A DNA stretch of 64,000 nt from Scatophagus argus (GCF_020382885.2 NC_058504.1:22557545-22621544); one strand, 5' to 3'. Shown: positions 11,528 to 25,647, numbered from the stretch's first letter. The notes: generated by a model not told the origin, from the letters alone. Numbers and translations: made by a program.

Positions 11528-12869
11528 CACTTGTTAAGATAGCACACAGGGCAGTCAGAAAGTGATGAGACACAGACCGTTGGTTTTGGTCTTTTCATAA
11601 GACTTGTTGACAATAACAAAAATAATATCCTCTAGTATTTCACTGTCTTCACCGATCATTACATTCTGCAAAATAAATAAGGAGTATAAAAATAAAAAAA
11701 AAGTTATGTGTTTTTCAAGAAAATATGCACATTTTAATACAGACTAATTTAATCTTTAACATCTGGAAAGATCTGACGACGTCTGAAACGCTTTCCAGTG
11801 ATCCAGCTCCTCATCTGAGCGCGCTCTGCCCCACAGGCTGATTTCCTGGAAGTGCGTGGCTAATGCGCAGCTTAATCAAGGCAATCGTCTGAAAGGTCAT
11901 CTAATGAGCAGGAGTGAAGATCATATGTTAGCCTTTATCCCTCACTGTGGGATGTCGTGGCAAGCAGGGAACACCTGCCGCCTCCTGTCACAACATTAAC
12001 TCATGTTAATTACCCAAAGGGATCTCATTTTACCACTTCAACTGTGGGACACTAGAAGAAGTAGCAAAGATCTCATTCAGATCTTTGAATGCAGGATGCA
12101 TGCTGTCCATGTTCAGTGCAGAAGCTCCTGAGTCGACTCATTTTAAATGTTTGACCAGTCTAGTAACATTAAATGCATTCAGTAAGAAGCTAAAATTTGC
12201 AAATGAAATCTGTTGTTCATCAACTGATCAGGAATCAGGCAGCAGTTTTATCCTTGTTAATAATAACCTGATTTCCCTCATTGCTTTAAATGGTCTTACT
12301 ATTATGCTATGATGCTGCAATACACAATATGTAAAGGAAAAAAAATTCACCAGATATATTAGCAGTAGTAACAGGAGTACTATTACACCCTTCTTGATTT
12401 CTGACCCCTGCATAAGCCAGCATTGCAGCAGATTGCATTTTTATATCCCCATGAATCATGATCTCAGTTGGCTGCAGTCACTTTCATCAGCCGAGCCGCA
12501 CTCTTTACAGTCCTCTCTCAACACCGTGGTGCACCGCCAGTATTTAGAGCCAAGCCTTTTCGAAATGAGATGTCCTCCACAAACACCCTGCACTCGACAC
12601 AGTGTAAATCTATAGGAGATCAAAGATGGCTTTAAGGCTGAAGCATGACTAGATTAAATTAGCCAAGAGTATAATTAGTTGGCTGGGTCAGACTGTGTTT
12701 GTGTTGGAGTTTCCCATAATTCATCAATGATTCATTTATTTCCTGGAATTGAATTTACATTAATTAGTTTTCATAGACTTTTCTAAGACATATCTGAGGA
12801 TGCACCAGCCAGAGGACAGATATCTGTCCTTCCAATGAGTCATATTCACATTTATTAATCTCATTTTGA
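10839..12869. other. Intergenic with a short GT microsatellite and a complex block
   Basis: A GT array occupies 11,501-11,527. The stretch 11,750-12,060 is low in simple repeats and balanced in composition, with motifs such as 'gcttaatcaagg' and 'catgttaattac'. It could be conserved noncoding DNA, which I cannot test here. No exon is supported. Confidence 0.35.
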
Positions 12870-13091
12870 CAAATTCTCTGCTCTCTGTCTTTTCCCTCCT
12901 CTCTTTCCTTTTTTTGTGGTCTTTGTCTCATTTTGTCTTCCCTCCTCTCCTCCATCTTTTACTTGTTTTTCCTCTCATTTTCTCTCCTTTCTCACTTTCT
13001 TGTCTCCTCATCTTGTCTTCTCTCTTTCTCCTCCTCACCCACACTCATTTCTCCCCTCCTGTGTCTCCCCCTCTCGCTGCACACTCACAGG
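12870..13091 (+). repeat. Polypyrimidine low-complexity tract
   Basis: About 220 bases made almost only of C and T (TCTC, TTCC and CCTC mixtures), ending in 'cacactcacag'. Open frames here are Ser/Leu/Phe-rich artefacts. The asymmetric purine/pyrimidine strand could form H-DNA. Confidence 0.85.
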
Positions 13092-13794
13092 ACTCCTGTG
13101 GATACCGAAAGGTCAGCAAATGTTGGACCATTAAAAGCACACACACGTACTAGTCTCTAATACACCCGAGCATTATGGCAGGGACACACATACACCTACA
13201 CATGTACACATCTTCAAGTACACACAGATACACAACTCACCGCCCATCCAGTGGTCCAGTATGTCACACTAACTGGAAACCAGCATGTGAAGGTTGGTGT
13301 GTTTTTAAAAGAACAAAACCACAGTAGCTTTGTTTTCCACGATGATGTTTTAACATGCATGAAACACACACAGCGCCTGCCCACCGGGCTCACGGTTTTA
13401 CACATAATGCGATCCACAGACTGTGACATTTAATCCACGCTGGTTTATGAAGAGGAGCTGAAAGTAATTGCTGCATTTTTTTGAGGAAAATGCACAACAT
13501 TTAGTTGAGATGACATGCCGACAGGATGTTATGTCACTTTTCTCAACACACAGCCAACAACAAGGATGATGCATTCAGAAAGGTTTCTGTAGAAAAATAT
13601 ACAAATTAATCACCTTCTTTTGACATAGAAAAGGAGAATTTACCTTTATTATAAGGGCTAACATTCCCTTTGCTTCAAATTTGCTGATCCTTCACTTGGT
13701 GTTACTTTCAATGAAATATTTTCTGCAGAAGCTTCAGACTAAAATACAGTCTTACCCACGCAATGCAAGATGCAGCTCATAACAGGCTCATTCG

Positions 13795-14012
13795 AAGACC
13801 GGTAGTCACATAGAGCCAGGGTCTGCTCTGAGGCTTCTGCCTTTGAAGACAAGTGCTTGCTCAGGGGGTTTTGTTGGGGTTTTATTGGGTTTTGTTGGGT
13901 CTCTCTAAAAATCAAATTAAAGGTTTGGTTTAGACTTGCTCTAACTGGAAAGTGTTATGAGACTGTTGTTGTGTTTTGGTGCTATATGAATTGAATTGAC
14001 ATGAATTGAATA
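13795..14012 (+). mobile_element. LINE 3'-end remnant, diverged family
   Basis: It has the layout of the fish L2/CR1-like 3' end: 'gtgcttgctcaggggg', a 'tgttgggtctctct' segment, 'ttagacttgctctaactgga', then 'ttttggtgctatatgaattg' and a degenerate GAATT tail. It is clearly related in plan to the 10.8-kb and 57.3-kb tails but comes from a different, more decayed subfamily. Confidence 0.65.
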
Positions 14013-17000
14013 CTGTCCAAAACTTAAAGTGATCCTGATTTACTTTTTGTTGTTGTTGTTGTTTAACCTTGTTTCCATATACTTTTAGGATAGTTTACTT
14101 TTAGCATCTCTCCGATTTCCTTCCAAGCCTTGCTTTCCTCAGAATATCCTGTGCCACTTCTTAACCTTGTAAATTAGTCTCTCATTGTACTTACTGACTA
14201 CTGACTGGACAGGAAATGGAAACGTCAAGGACCTCAGGATCAATTTTGATCTGTTTTGACAAATTTCGAATATGTTCCAGTGAAACTTCACAGTTAAAAA
14301 AAGAAGCAAAAAACAGCTGAAAAGTGATTTTGGATGTTCAGTTGACGATCTAATTTACGCTTCTTCAGCTGAGCTTTTGGAGAGCAGGCGTGTTCGAGAC
14401 TTCCTCTATCTTAACATGTACATGAATGGAATAAAATAATTTAATAAAACTGCTCAGAATTACCAATTGAGACCAAAGCTGTTTAATTTATTAATTAATG
14501 CTGTTGTGAAATGGAAATGTTAAATGTCGTGCATGTAAAATAAAGCATGACGGCAACATAAACACCAGTCAAGAGGCCTACAGCTTCATACGCCCTATTT
14601 TTCCTGTGCACATACATATAGTACATGTGAGGATTGGCTGGAAAACCTATTTTTAAAGGCTGCTCTGCTGTCACAGTAGCCAAGCAGCCTTCAGGCATCG
14701 TACCCCAGTGGACGCTCTGGTTTCAAACAAACTGCAGCCACAAAGCGTGCTTCTGCTTCTTTGAAACTCGCTATACAAGGTCCTGTCAGAGAGGCTGTCT
14801 TTGAAGGAAGCCTAGTTGTCACAAAGGCACAACAGCCTGCGGACCTCCATGCCTCAGTGGACGCTGCATTTTGCTGCAGTCTGTTGCTCTGTGTGTGACG
14901 GACACACTGCCACTGTTGTCAGTAACAAATGGTGATGATAAAAAGGCCCAAGCTTTAGCAACTTCTGACGGGGATCCACTCTCAAGGCAAACATCCAGTG
15001 TTGTTTAGTTCAAAACCCTTCCACAGAAAGTTGGCTCGATGTCAGTGGGTTCTAACAAGTTTTAAAACTTACCCATAAAGCTTTCATGTCAGCACTCGTC
15101 ATCTCAGCCACGTGGACCATTCATCCGCCGATGAAGTCTAATTAAAACATTAGCCTCTGCGCCTTTTGATCATCAGCTGGTATGTGAGATGGGGGGAGAT
15201 GATGAAGGTGTGGTGTGGACAATGTGCTTTAAGCAGTCTCATTTGCTGTTGACATGATTGATTCAATTGCCCACCCCGTCCTCAGTCTCACACACAAACA
15301 CACATCAATACACACACACACACAGGCACACATACAATCAAATACTGCCACTGTGAGCTGTGTATTCGTTTACCGTGTGTATGTTACTGTGTATGTACAA
15401 CAGAGAAGGTGACAAACAAAGTATATTTCTATGTGAGGAACTTACACTCACCTGTACAGATTGTTTTAATGTAGATACATAGCTGTATGCCTTCTCTTTA
15501 CTGTTTATATTTGGGCACTTTTTTATATATTTGCACTCTTCCTACTTTGTACTGAAACTGCTGCACAAAAACACCCCTCCCAGATAAATATTTATATTAT
15601 TGCATAATTTCTTTTGTCTGAATCTCATTTTTTGAAAGGGTTAAGGTTAGAGTCGGGGCTTTATCTTTTCAACCGTCATGTAAAAGCGACAACAAAATCC
15701 AAAAGCTCCAACTTCCTGCTGCATAAACTGCAACTCAAAAAATAAATAAATAAATAAATCTCTAATACTGCTGGGCTGTGTTAATAGATTCAACTACAGT
15801 GTCTTGAGGTGAAACTAAATTAACAACAGACCGACCCAAGGAGGATATTGGCTTTCACCTCTGAGGTTTTATTTCTTCATTATTAACCAGTGTTATTTCA
15901 TTGTGTTGGCTGAGATATTGTGCTGAGAGGGCAGATGTGGTTTGTTTTTTCAGTGCCCAGTGAAACATTATGTGAAAAACAAGCAATTAGACTGGCAGGA
16001 ATCTGAATTTGTTCCCATAGTTGTATATTTTGTTTGTTTTGTTGATTATCCGTGTGTGTGTTTTATTCATTCACACATCATGTATTTATTCATTCACTGA
16101 AAAATCAATTTTATGTGTGCATCATCAAGCCACCCTCTGCTTGTTTACATAATCTCAGAAGTTAGACAAACCAGCTAAAACCTGTGCAAAATAATATGTT
16201 GTATTGTATAATATATTGAATTTTGTTGTCCTGGAAACTTCTGAGCTATTTTGGAGCCAGCATCAGGTCATCTTTGTGCTATATTTGATGAAATTCCCTC
16301 TAGGTGTTCCTGAGATGTCATGTTCACGAGACAGGCGGACGGACAGACAAACTGAAAACATAAAGCAATAATGCCAGTATTTAATGAGACACAAGATGCA
16401 CTGATGCTCTGACTGCAGAGTAGAACAAGGCTGAGTTGGTCAGCCAGCCAATGGAGCTGACTGACAGCGAAGGTCACAGAGGTGTGGTTAGGTGGTTGAC
16501 TAGAGAGAAGAAATGTATTGCTTATGTTAAAAAAGTTTTATATCCAGATTTTTTTATATAAAATATCCAGTAAGTGCATTATTATGATTTTGAGTCATGT
16601 AAAAATCTGTCAACCTCAGAGCAGAGCTTCAGCCTCATGTTTGGAAAGCACTGTCTTAACATACAGATACAGAGACAATCTGGAGCCTTTAAAGCTGGAC
16701 TAATAACTGAATATCATTTTAATCATTTCTTGTTTTCAAAGCTTCTTTTTCTCTGGCAGCAAATCCTGATGTTATTGTTAGCAATAACACTCACCACCCT
16801 GTGGACATCCTGTCTGATTGTTTCTTTTGTCACTGGTAGAACTGAATGCACCCCCTTCACTCACATATCCAAAATGTCTCACATGTGCACAGACAGATGC
16901 ACAAATGCCAACACAAAACGGAAATCCAGACAAAGATCTTGACTCAGGACCAATAACCAGAGGCTGCATCTGATTCTGCTGCCCATCTTGGACAGGATGC

Positions 17001-18242
17001 CATCTTGGATTGGCTGCGAGCTTTGATGAACCACGGACACAGCAGTAACAGCTGACTGCATCTCTCTCATCTCTGCACGGCATCTAATTAGAGATGAGAT
17101 GTGTGATCATTCACAGAGATGAATGACATGTTTCTCCTTGAGCCTGAAAGCCGATAAAGCCAACAGCGCTGCATGTAACACAACAAAAGAAAACGAAGCA
17201 TATTTGTTGCCTGAGCGTGCACCCCGTCTGTGGAAATGTATAGCAAGGAAGATGGCGTGACTGCAAACAACTGTGCCTATAGTGGTACCATTAAATAATT
17301 CAGGGCTTTTACCCCACTGTTGACATTTCCACTAATGGCAGCAGAGAGTGATCCCGCCCAGCTGAAGGGACTTGGGCTGCCGACTGACTGACTCTCATTA
17401 CCAACACACAAGCGCACGCACACACACACTATAAATAGGCTGATCGCAGGTCCTGCTTGTTCTCTCCACCGAAGCTCGCTATGAGGGAGAAATTACAGGC
17501 TGTTAGTGAAATCACAGGCTGTTGTACCAATAGCAGCAATGAGCCATTTGTGACATGCTGTGTCATTCATTTCATGTCATTTCTCATCATTAGTGAGATC
17601 TGTGTATAGCAGACGATCGCTGAGTCATTATGGGAACAGAATCCCTGAAGGGACACGGTCAGTGTATCTGAGTTAAATGGTTAAAGAGGGAGCTGTGAAT
17701 AAGACACCTGTCCAGTTAGGAGTTGCCTTCCCGTCTGAGTTCTGGTTTGACAATATTAGAGGTAAAGGGAAACCCATTTACTCCCATTTTTGTGTGTGTC
17801 TCAGCCTGCTTTCAGTAAATGCCAAGAAATGAGTTTGATCTAAAAAGAAATGCATTTAATCTGTGACAGACGCTGAGTTAGAAGGACGAGACAGCAGGTG
17901 GGTGGAGCTGGTGAGTGGTAGGTGTGTCGGGAGAAGGCAACGACAATGACAATTTGATTGTCAACTCTCACAACCTGAAGTTAAATCCCTGACTCATGTG
18001 AGTGTCAGTAAATTTTTCTTGGATGGTTTTCTTTGTTTTTCTCTGAAGCTGAGCCTAAGCTTAAAGCCACTACGTGTATAAATGTTTTGTGTGTATTTCA
18101 AAGTGTGTGCAGGAAATGAAGCAACAGTTACACTTGTTAAATGCGTTGTTTGAACTGGAAACCCGTCAAAAGGCGTCATTTTGACAAACAAAGTTGCAAA
18201 CCATTTTGTCATTCAGTCAAGGGTTCCCTATGCTGTCAATTC
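14013..18242. other. Intergenic, one probable old repeat
   Basis: No gene is supported. About 16,240-16,360 ('gaaattccctctaggtgttc' to 'ggcggacggacagacaaac') looks like an old copy of a common fish interspersed repeat, with no second copy in the window. The block 15,090-15,260 is low in simple repeats and may be conserved noncoding DNA. A TATA-like 'ctataaatag' lies near 17,430 without a supported gene downstream. Confidence 0.35.
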
Positions 18243-18870
18243 TCAAGTCAAGTCAAGTGATTTTTTTATTGTCATTTCAGCTGTTTACAGTACACTGAAC
18301 AGTGAGACGAGACAACGTTTCTCCAGGGACCAGGTGCTACATTAACACTACAAGAGAGGTTAAATACAAACTGTAAATAGCTGCTCATAGTAAAAAAAAC
18401 AACCCAGACTATACATTATGCACAAGGACTATAAAGACTATGAGGACTATACAGACTATACATACTATACTACACAAAGACAATGAACACAAAAAGAGCA
18501 CTTACCAGAACACGGTTCTAAAGGAGAGGGTAAGTAGGACAGTTATTGTAAACAGTATAAACAGTATAAGATGCGGGTTGAGCAGTCAGTCCTCAACAGT
18601 GTGAGGTACATTGCTATGTTGTGTAGTTGAGACCCGACATTACACCAGACTCTTAGAACCGAGGAGCCTGATGGGTTGGGGAAAGAAGCTGTTGTTGTCT
18701 GGCCATAAGAGCCTGAATGCTTCAATACCTTTTGCCAGACGGCATAAGAGTGAACTGAAAGGGAATTTCTGAATGTGAAAATCGATCAGAAACACTTCCC
18801 AGCTGCTTTTGGAGTGGTCTTTATCAATCCACAGTCCTTCAGCTGCTCCAGATGCTGCATTTAAACTCAA
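18243..18870 (-). mobile_element. Dispersed retroelement-like repeat
   Basis: It starts with a short (TCAAG)n array, 'caagtcaagtcaagtg', followed by 'tttttattgtcatttcagc', 'gagacgagacaacgtttctc' and 'ccaggtgctacatta'. I recognise this order from an abundant fish retroelement 3' region. The terminal pentanucleotide array would be the 3' tail of an element on the minus strand. The right boundary is uncertain. Confidence 0.5.
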
Positions 18871-19435
18871 CAGCTCCTGGTGTGTATATGAAGCAACATG
18901 TTAGATGAATCATCTTTCCCTGACTAAATAAAGGTTATAAAAACCTGACATTTGTTCCACCCACTTGACGCCACGGTAGCTGGCATGCAGCAACACAAAG
19001 AAATGCCATGGCAAACAGCAGAGGTGTGTGGGTCCTCCCTGACACGACATGCGTGCTCACACTGTTGTTGCAGCGTACCCATTGGCTGTCCTCAGTCTCT
19101 ATGGGCAAAAAAGAAACATAAAGTCCCTGAAAAACAGAAAAAAGTTTTGTTTTGTTTGCTTTTTGGTGAAAGACATTGATGTCAGTGTCTTTGTGACACT
19201 GAGTGGATTTAGGCTGGGTTTATGTTCTGCCTGTCCATCACAGCTGGGAGACTAGACTGATGCCTCTTCTGACTTTTTATTTTAACGTGAAATGTGTGAA
19301 ATGATATTTACATTTATTCTTTTTGTGTCTGGTTTCATTCGGTGTCAGTGATGGATAAAATATTCTACCACGGACTTAAAACTGGAAGGAAAATCAAAAG
19401 AAAAGCAGAGAATGAAAAAAACACAAACTGTGGGT

Positions 19436-19476
<41 letters not shown>

Positions 19477-20639
19477 GTGTCACAGAAAGAAACTATTTTA
19501 TGAGGATTTGGATTTTAAATCTGTTGCCACAGTAAAATGTTGGCATTGTACATTTCTGTAGATTTTATATGTATCATATTAACATTTCTGCAATATGTAT
19601 CACATTCTGTTCAGATTACAAACAGATACCAAACAAGACAAACAGCTATTTGGAATTCAGACTCTGGTGGCATAAATCAAATAATATTCTGTGTACCCAA
19701 CATTTTTCTCTTATTCTTAACAAAGAAGCTTCTGCCAGTAAATGTACTAAGGTGCAGCATTATTACTATCCTGAGAGCACTGTGAGTCTTTCTCTTCTTT
19801 TTTCATTTCTCTGACATAATACACCACTCTCTCAAAGAAACTCATGAAAAGCATTGTTTGTAGGCTGGCAGGAGAAAAAGAAAATGTAAAAAAGATTTTT
19901 CCTTTCATTTGAGGAAAATTAGACTCAACCCTCAACTAAATTACATGGAAATATATTCAGATAAACTGGACAGAAAGAACAAACAGAAAATGTTTTTGAA
20001 AATGATTACAGTTTTTGGTTTATATGGCAAAGAACTGATCCCAGTCCTCTCAAGTGGCCTCAGGGCTAAACAATGGTTCAGCAATCCCATGGTTAGGACC
20101 AAAAATTACACACTAATGGTAGGTGACTTCCTCCCCCGATCACTGATGGAGGAAGATTGGACTGACAACACTGATAAAGTTGATCGCTCCATCTTGCCTG
20201 TGCTCCCATTCGTCATTCTGTGCCACCTTGATATAAAGGTCACACATCTATCCGTCTCAATGGAGCTGCGGCTGTCGTTCCACACAATGAACTAAGGTCT
20301 TTGTCACCTGGGGGAGAAACTAACCTTTTGATCTGCCTACTGTGGTGGATGATGAGTTACAAAATTCCTCAGCAATTTGTGTGGTCTCACGAAAAATATA
20401 TGTGAACTGAGTAAATTTGATTGTTGCTGATTTGACACAAGTCTAGATTTTTTTAGTTCTTTGAGGCTGGTTAGAAAATGTGCCTGCAGCTCTAGTTAAA
20501 GGTTGTAGTGAGCTGGTCCATGACCAGGAATTTTTAACTCTTATATATGGGAAGATTTTCAGGTGCAAATAACTCCTTATTATCATATGAATATATATAT
20601 ATATACACGTATATACATATTTTATTTTGAAACTTATCT
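18871..20639. other. Intergenic with a CA microsatellite
   Basis: A CA array lies at 19,437-19,470 and a short AT-rich TATA array at about 20,588-20,606. The 128-codon open frame at 19,909-20,295 has no family resemblance and no splice context. Confidence 0.4.
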
Positions 20640-20880
20640 ATATCACTGGCTGTATAAAAAAAATGGACAACATGATAGCTCCCCAAAAGTGAAGCCCAAA
20701 GTTCTGGATTCCCCCTGGTGGCTGGCTGCAGTACAGCTCAGCCAGCCACTCCTTCATGTTAACAGATGGGACATGGGCCTAAAACTAAAATTGCTAAGTA
20801 CACGTCAAATAAATGTTTCCCAAAGATGTTTTTTTAGGTAGTTCTTATCACGTTGATGTTTGTTCAAGTGCTCATTTTTC
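20640..20880 (+). repeat. Probable dispersed fish repeat
   Basis: The phrases 'atggacaacatgatagctcc', 'ccccaaaagtgaagcc', 'ccccctggtggctggctgca' and 'acagatgggacatggg' match, from general familiarity, a very common percomorph interspersed repeat. There is no second copy in this window to confirm it. It is noncoding. Confidence 0.45.
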
Positions 20881-21789
20881 TGTTCCGTTTGGTTTTAATT
20901 AGTTATGTAATGCTATAAAAAAGGCCCGAAACAGCTGGGCACTGCTCCTAATTGACTCAGATGAATGTATGGTTTGGAACTTGATACCGTGGTTCCACCA
21001 CCCAATCACTACTGCCCAGACACTGACTCCAAATGACATTACCAGAGCAGGTTGGCAAAGATTGGATAAAAATATTTTGGCTTTTTACAGTGGGAGGAAA
21101 TAGAGACCATCACATACACTATATGTCAATATACATGATAAAATATACAATCAAATAAAAAAGAGCCAACCCTCATTTGGTTTCTGATGGTACAAGCAAA
21201 AAGACACACAGTACAAATGACTCAAAAGACACTTTCTGATGCTTAAAAGACAAATGAAATCAGACAAAGCTGTGTATGCACTCATGATTAAACCACCACT
21301 GTGTAAACTAATCATCTGTGTGCGTGCTGAGAAGATCAGCTTTCTACCTATCTCATATAACTGCAGTGATATAATCAGCAATACTTGAGTGCTGACCAAT
21401 TTTTGGACTATCTTTCCCTAATGGTGTTATTTCAAATTAAGAGCACACTCCTAATCAAAACGACCCCATCTTAAATGATCAGTCAAATGAATTAATCCTC
21501 TAAATGGGTTTCAAGAACCAAATTAGTTAGATTGTTGCCTCTAGTGTTTCAGTACACCAATCTATATCACGGTGCACATTTATGAAGAAATATTAGAAAC
21601 CAGCAACTAAGGGGAAATATTCAAAAATAGAAAAGTTTAATTAAATAACAAATGTGCCTTGTAAAGTAAATAAAGTTTTTGAAAAAGTTGTTGCTGTTCA
21701 AACCACTCTGTATCATCGTCACCTGTGTGTTCACTGTAAATGGATCGGTTCAGGTTGTTTTCGTCACTGTGAATTTAACTTCTTCAAGT

Positions 21790-22020
21790 AAAGCCATCCC
21801 TTCTTATCTGTAGTGCTGCTTATCCATCTAGATAATTTTGGTGTGAGTTGCAGAATCTTGGAGATATCAGCTATAGAGATATCCACCCTCTCTTGAATAC
21901 ACAGGAACTACATGGCACTTCACTTGTGATGCTCAAAGTGTCAAAAAAATACATTTGATAAACTTAACAGCCATGTGTCTTCAGAAATCATGAATCGTCT
22001 TTCAGCTTCTGTGGACTTTG
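21790..22020 (+). repeat. Dispersed repeat, copy 2 (shared with 5.7 kb)
   Basis: The stretch 21,904-22,010 aligns in order with 5,664-5,780 (see that entry). Here the flanking 'ttgcagaatcttggagatat' segment, absent from the first copy, is also present, so this copy is longer. It is noncoding and its class is unknown. Confidence 0.6.
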
Positions 22021-25000
22021 TCTGTCTTGTGCTACCTCACCTGACTTTGCTGCAGTCATAATCACTGCGGTCACTGCCTAACAGCAGGGTTGTGCATTGC
22101 TGCTTGCTAGTACGACCTGTTTTCCTTATGAGGACAAGCTGGTTCAGATGACATTCAAGTTCAAGTTCCACTAGCGCTAACTTCAAACTAACCTTCATTT
22201 TTCTAATTTGCAGTTTTAACATCAACTTTGCTAAATCATGCCAAACTTCCAATTTTTATTTTTATTTTTTACCATTGACTGGTGATGTCTTAGTCTTATT
22301 CACCGTTGTTCAGAGGCGTTTTTCTGCTCTTTCAGCTGTCAGTCTCCATGTACAACCTTCACTTTTTTGCAAACCCTTCATACAAAGCAACACCTTTTTG
22401 TACACTCTAAAAGCATGAAAATTCCTTCAGAAATATGGAACAGTCCTCCCATCTGACTGTTCTGATTCAAGCTTTAGTGGCAGGCACTTCCAATCTTTTT
22501 AGCAGTCGTGTACCTGAAAAACAGAAACGTGACATAAAAGAACAAAAAATATCTTGGACTGATTTGACTGACACTAGACTAGAGATGATTCTTCTGATAT
22601 TATCAAACATCACAATAACAGCAGCCTCTTTACAACAGTAGTAATAGGAGCCTGTGATATCAGACTCATTGACAGAGGGAAGAGTGCCTCTCTGTGGACT
22701 GCTAACTAAAGAAAGATATTCATGTTTAATTCATCTGTAGCCTTGTTAATTTGGGACAAGTCATTTTATTTTATTTTATTTTTTTTACTACTGCACATGG
22801 TCAGCTCCCCTCAGCAGGGAACTTGACAGTTGCTTGGAGACACAGTCCTCACCAGCAGCACTTCTGGAGCTCTGTAGTTTGAACATGAAAGTGCACTCAG
22901 ATTTTGTATAGAGAACTGAGACATCTCGACTCCTTGTCTCTCATTGGACGGACAATAAGTCAGTAAGAGTTCACTGGGAGTTCTGCTGTCTGATCGTGAT
23001 CTGGTCCTGCATTTTCTCAAAGCTGTTACAGCCACAGTCTAAGCTCCTGCTGTTAATACAAGGAGGCCAGGAATATTTCACAGTAAATAGAGATTTATTT
23101 GTCATTAACAAAAATAGGAACCAGATTTGAAAGTTGGGAACTGTTGAGAACTTTTGAAAAAGAGCACAGTCTTAGTCTTTGTTGTGATTAAAGCCAGGGG
23201 CAAATGATATCGTTGGGGATCTCTTTCAGAGTGAATTGATGAATGACAGAAACACTGACAGCCAATCAGAATCCAGCTTAGTTTAAAGGGTCTCAGGTTT
23301 CCTCTTTTATTTTAACTCTTTTATAACATAAAATATTATGGTCTTTTGTCCTGATGGGTTCTCTAAATTTGCTGCTATGAATAAAATAAAACAAAAAAAA
23401 ATTTTGTAATAGTGTTGGATTTTTCCTCTTGTCTTTTAAGAATTTCTTTGTTTGTTTTTTCTTTGCACAGTGTAGCCTATAGTGTAACATTTAATGCTTG
23501 GCTTTAAAAATGAGTGAACATCTTTTGAGACCAAGTTAATATAAAGTAAAAGGAATGAAAAAAAGATCCCTCTAGGCTCCAAACAAGACTGAGGTGGACC
23601 AAACAATCACAGCGTTCATTTGTCCTTGAGTCTGATGGAATCTGAATGGAACCGCGTTTCACTGTGAGGCTCTTTAGGCCTTGTGTATCTCAGAGCACAC
23701 ACTGAGATGACACTTTTAATCCACACACAAAGGCTGTGAACTCGTGACTCCTTTCAAAGTCATTTTTCACTGTGAAATCGCACGATCGCGGAATAAAATC
23801 AGTGTTTTGAATTGCCGTGAAAACTAAATCTGTCATATCTCAGTAAAAGCCGAGTGAATTTCATGGCATGACTCCTCAACTCGCTGGAAGATAAAGTGGC
23901 ACTTCAGCAGCGAGTGCAATCTGCATCCCTGCGACTATTTTGAGAGGAACACGTTCACTTATCTGTAACGTAGCCACCAGAGACCAGCCGTGTATGCAGC
24001 ATCCCAAGGCAACATGTGATTATGCTATCAGCTAGCTATTCAACAGCCATTATTTTATTGTCTTACAGGAAGAGAGCCAAGGAGCACAGGGAAGCCAGAG
24101 GAAGTCGAGGCTGACTGGAGATCCTCGGGGAAGGATCCGCGTCTTTATGCACACACACACAAACACACACACTGGCATATGAGCTTCTAATGGCATAATG
24201 GATACACCAGAGCACCAGGAAAAACACTCCCATTACGAGTGTCTGAAGATGGATGAATCCTCTCTGAAATCCCTGCCACTGTATCAATGTCTCTTCCTGT
24301 AAGGGCTGAAATAATGTATAAAATTAAAAACTGAGGAATGTTTTTTGACCATAGTTTATCTGTCAAAAAGAGATTCCAAAATCTAATTTGAAAAGGATTT
24401 AAAAGATAATAAAGTTGATCACTAACTGCCACTGTCTGATGAAATATTTGCAAAAAAGTCAAACTTGTAATGTAACGTAGTGGGACAGTTTTATTGCCAG
24501 CAACCAGCTTAGCAACACAGAAAAAATATCTCCATACACACAATACTGAACACAATAATACCAGTAACAGGTAGGAACAGGTTGCAGCTGACAGGAAATG
24601 GGGGGAGGAAAATCATCAAACATTGTAGAAATTTGGTTCAAGTTCTTCAAGCCAAGGAGACATGGTGCACATGGTGGACGGTGGGCTTACAGAGCACAGG
24701 ACAGCAGAGTTGGTGTGCCAGATATTTGAGCTTTAATGCAATGATGGACTGTTGAAGCTGCTGCAGTAATAATACTTGCATAAAATCAGATTGGGATTTA
24801 AAGCTGCAGCTGGATAAAAACACAACAAATGTAGCACAGAAGGAATTTTCTTGGCCAGCTCTGAGGATGAGCATTATCAATTGCCCCATAATTTACCACA
24901 AACTAAAGCACTGCCTCCAAAATGCTATTGATTTTTGTCTGAGGGACTACTCTGAGTCTGATTGACTCCTCAGAATAAATTCCAGAGTCAAATGTATGCT

Positions 25001-25647
25001 TTCACATTGAGGAGCCTTTCAGCAAGATGGATTAGGAGACTATCATCAAGTGTAATGGAGTGGAGGTAGTGAACATACAGCCAGGACTGATTGCACTGGA
25101 GCTATGAGAGGGATTCCCTCAATGGAAATCATCAGCATTTCAAATTAAGCTCTTTCATTGTGGGGAATGAGAAAGGTGATATCCTACCACCTTAACATTC
25201 TCCAAAGAGGGAGGGGGCATTCGGACACATCCAGCCATTATATTCACAAGACGGAAGGTTAAAACTGCATGTGAGAGTCCATGAGAAAGAGCTTGCAGGA
25301 AGGCAGGACGACAAGATTTATTGCCTTGCGATAGTATAAAAGACAAGGAAGTGAGTTAATCAGAGCAAAATGAGATGACCTTTAATATCATGCCGTATCC
25401 GCCCTCAAATTCCCCCCAACAGCTCTGATTGTGTTTGTCATGTTTTTGCACGCCGGCGGCAGAGAGCCCAACTGCAGGAGAATGAATCTGATCGTCCATA
25501 AAAGCAGTTGGGAGATGAGATCGCCTCCTTTCAGATAAGATCTGCTAATGCTAAAGGAGGCACTTTGTCAGCCATGTCTGCAGCTTTTGTTAATGCCTTC
25601 TCTGGGTCCAAGTTGTCATCTAATGAACTGCTTTGCTTATTTCATGA
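22021..25647. other. Intergenic; 24.9-25.65 kb is a candidate conserved noncoding block
   Basis: I see a (TTTTA)n run at about 22,763-22,787 and a short CA array near 24,150-24,173. From about 24,900 to 25,647 the sequence is complex, free of tandem repeats and without any long open frame. This resembles vertebrate enhancer-type conserved DNA and it is cut by the SINE that follows. A good acceptor-like tract ending in 'cttacag' sits just before 24,070, but no gene model supports it. Confidence 0.35.

Noticed and set aside
24063..24180. Possible exon after the acceptor-like 'attgtcttacag'
   Set aside because: The following frame runs into a CA array, no donor or partner exon is visible, and the residues match no family.
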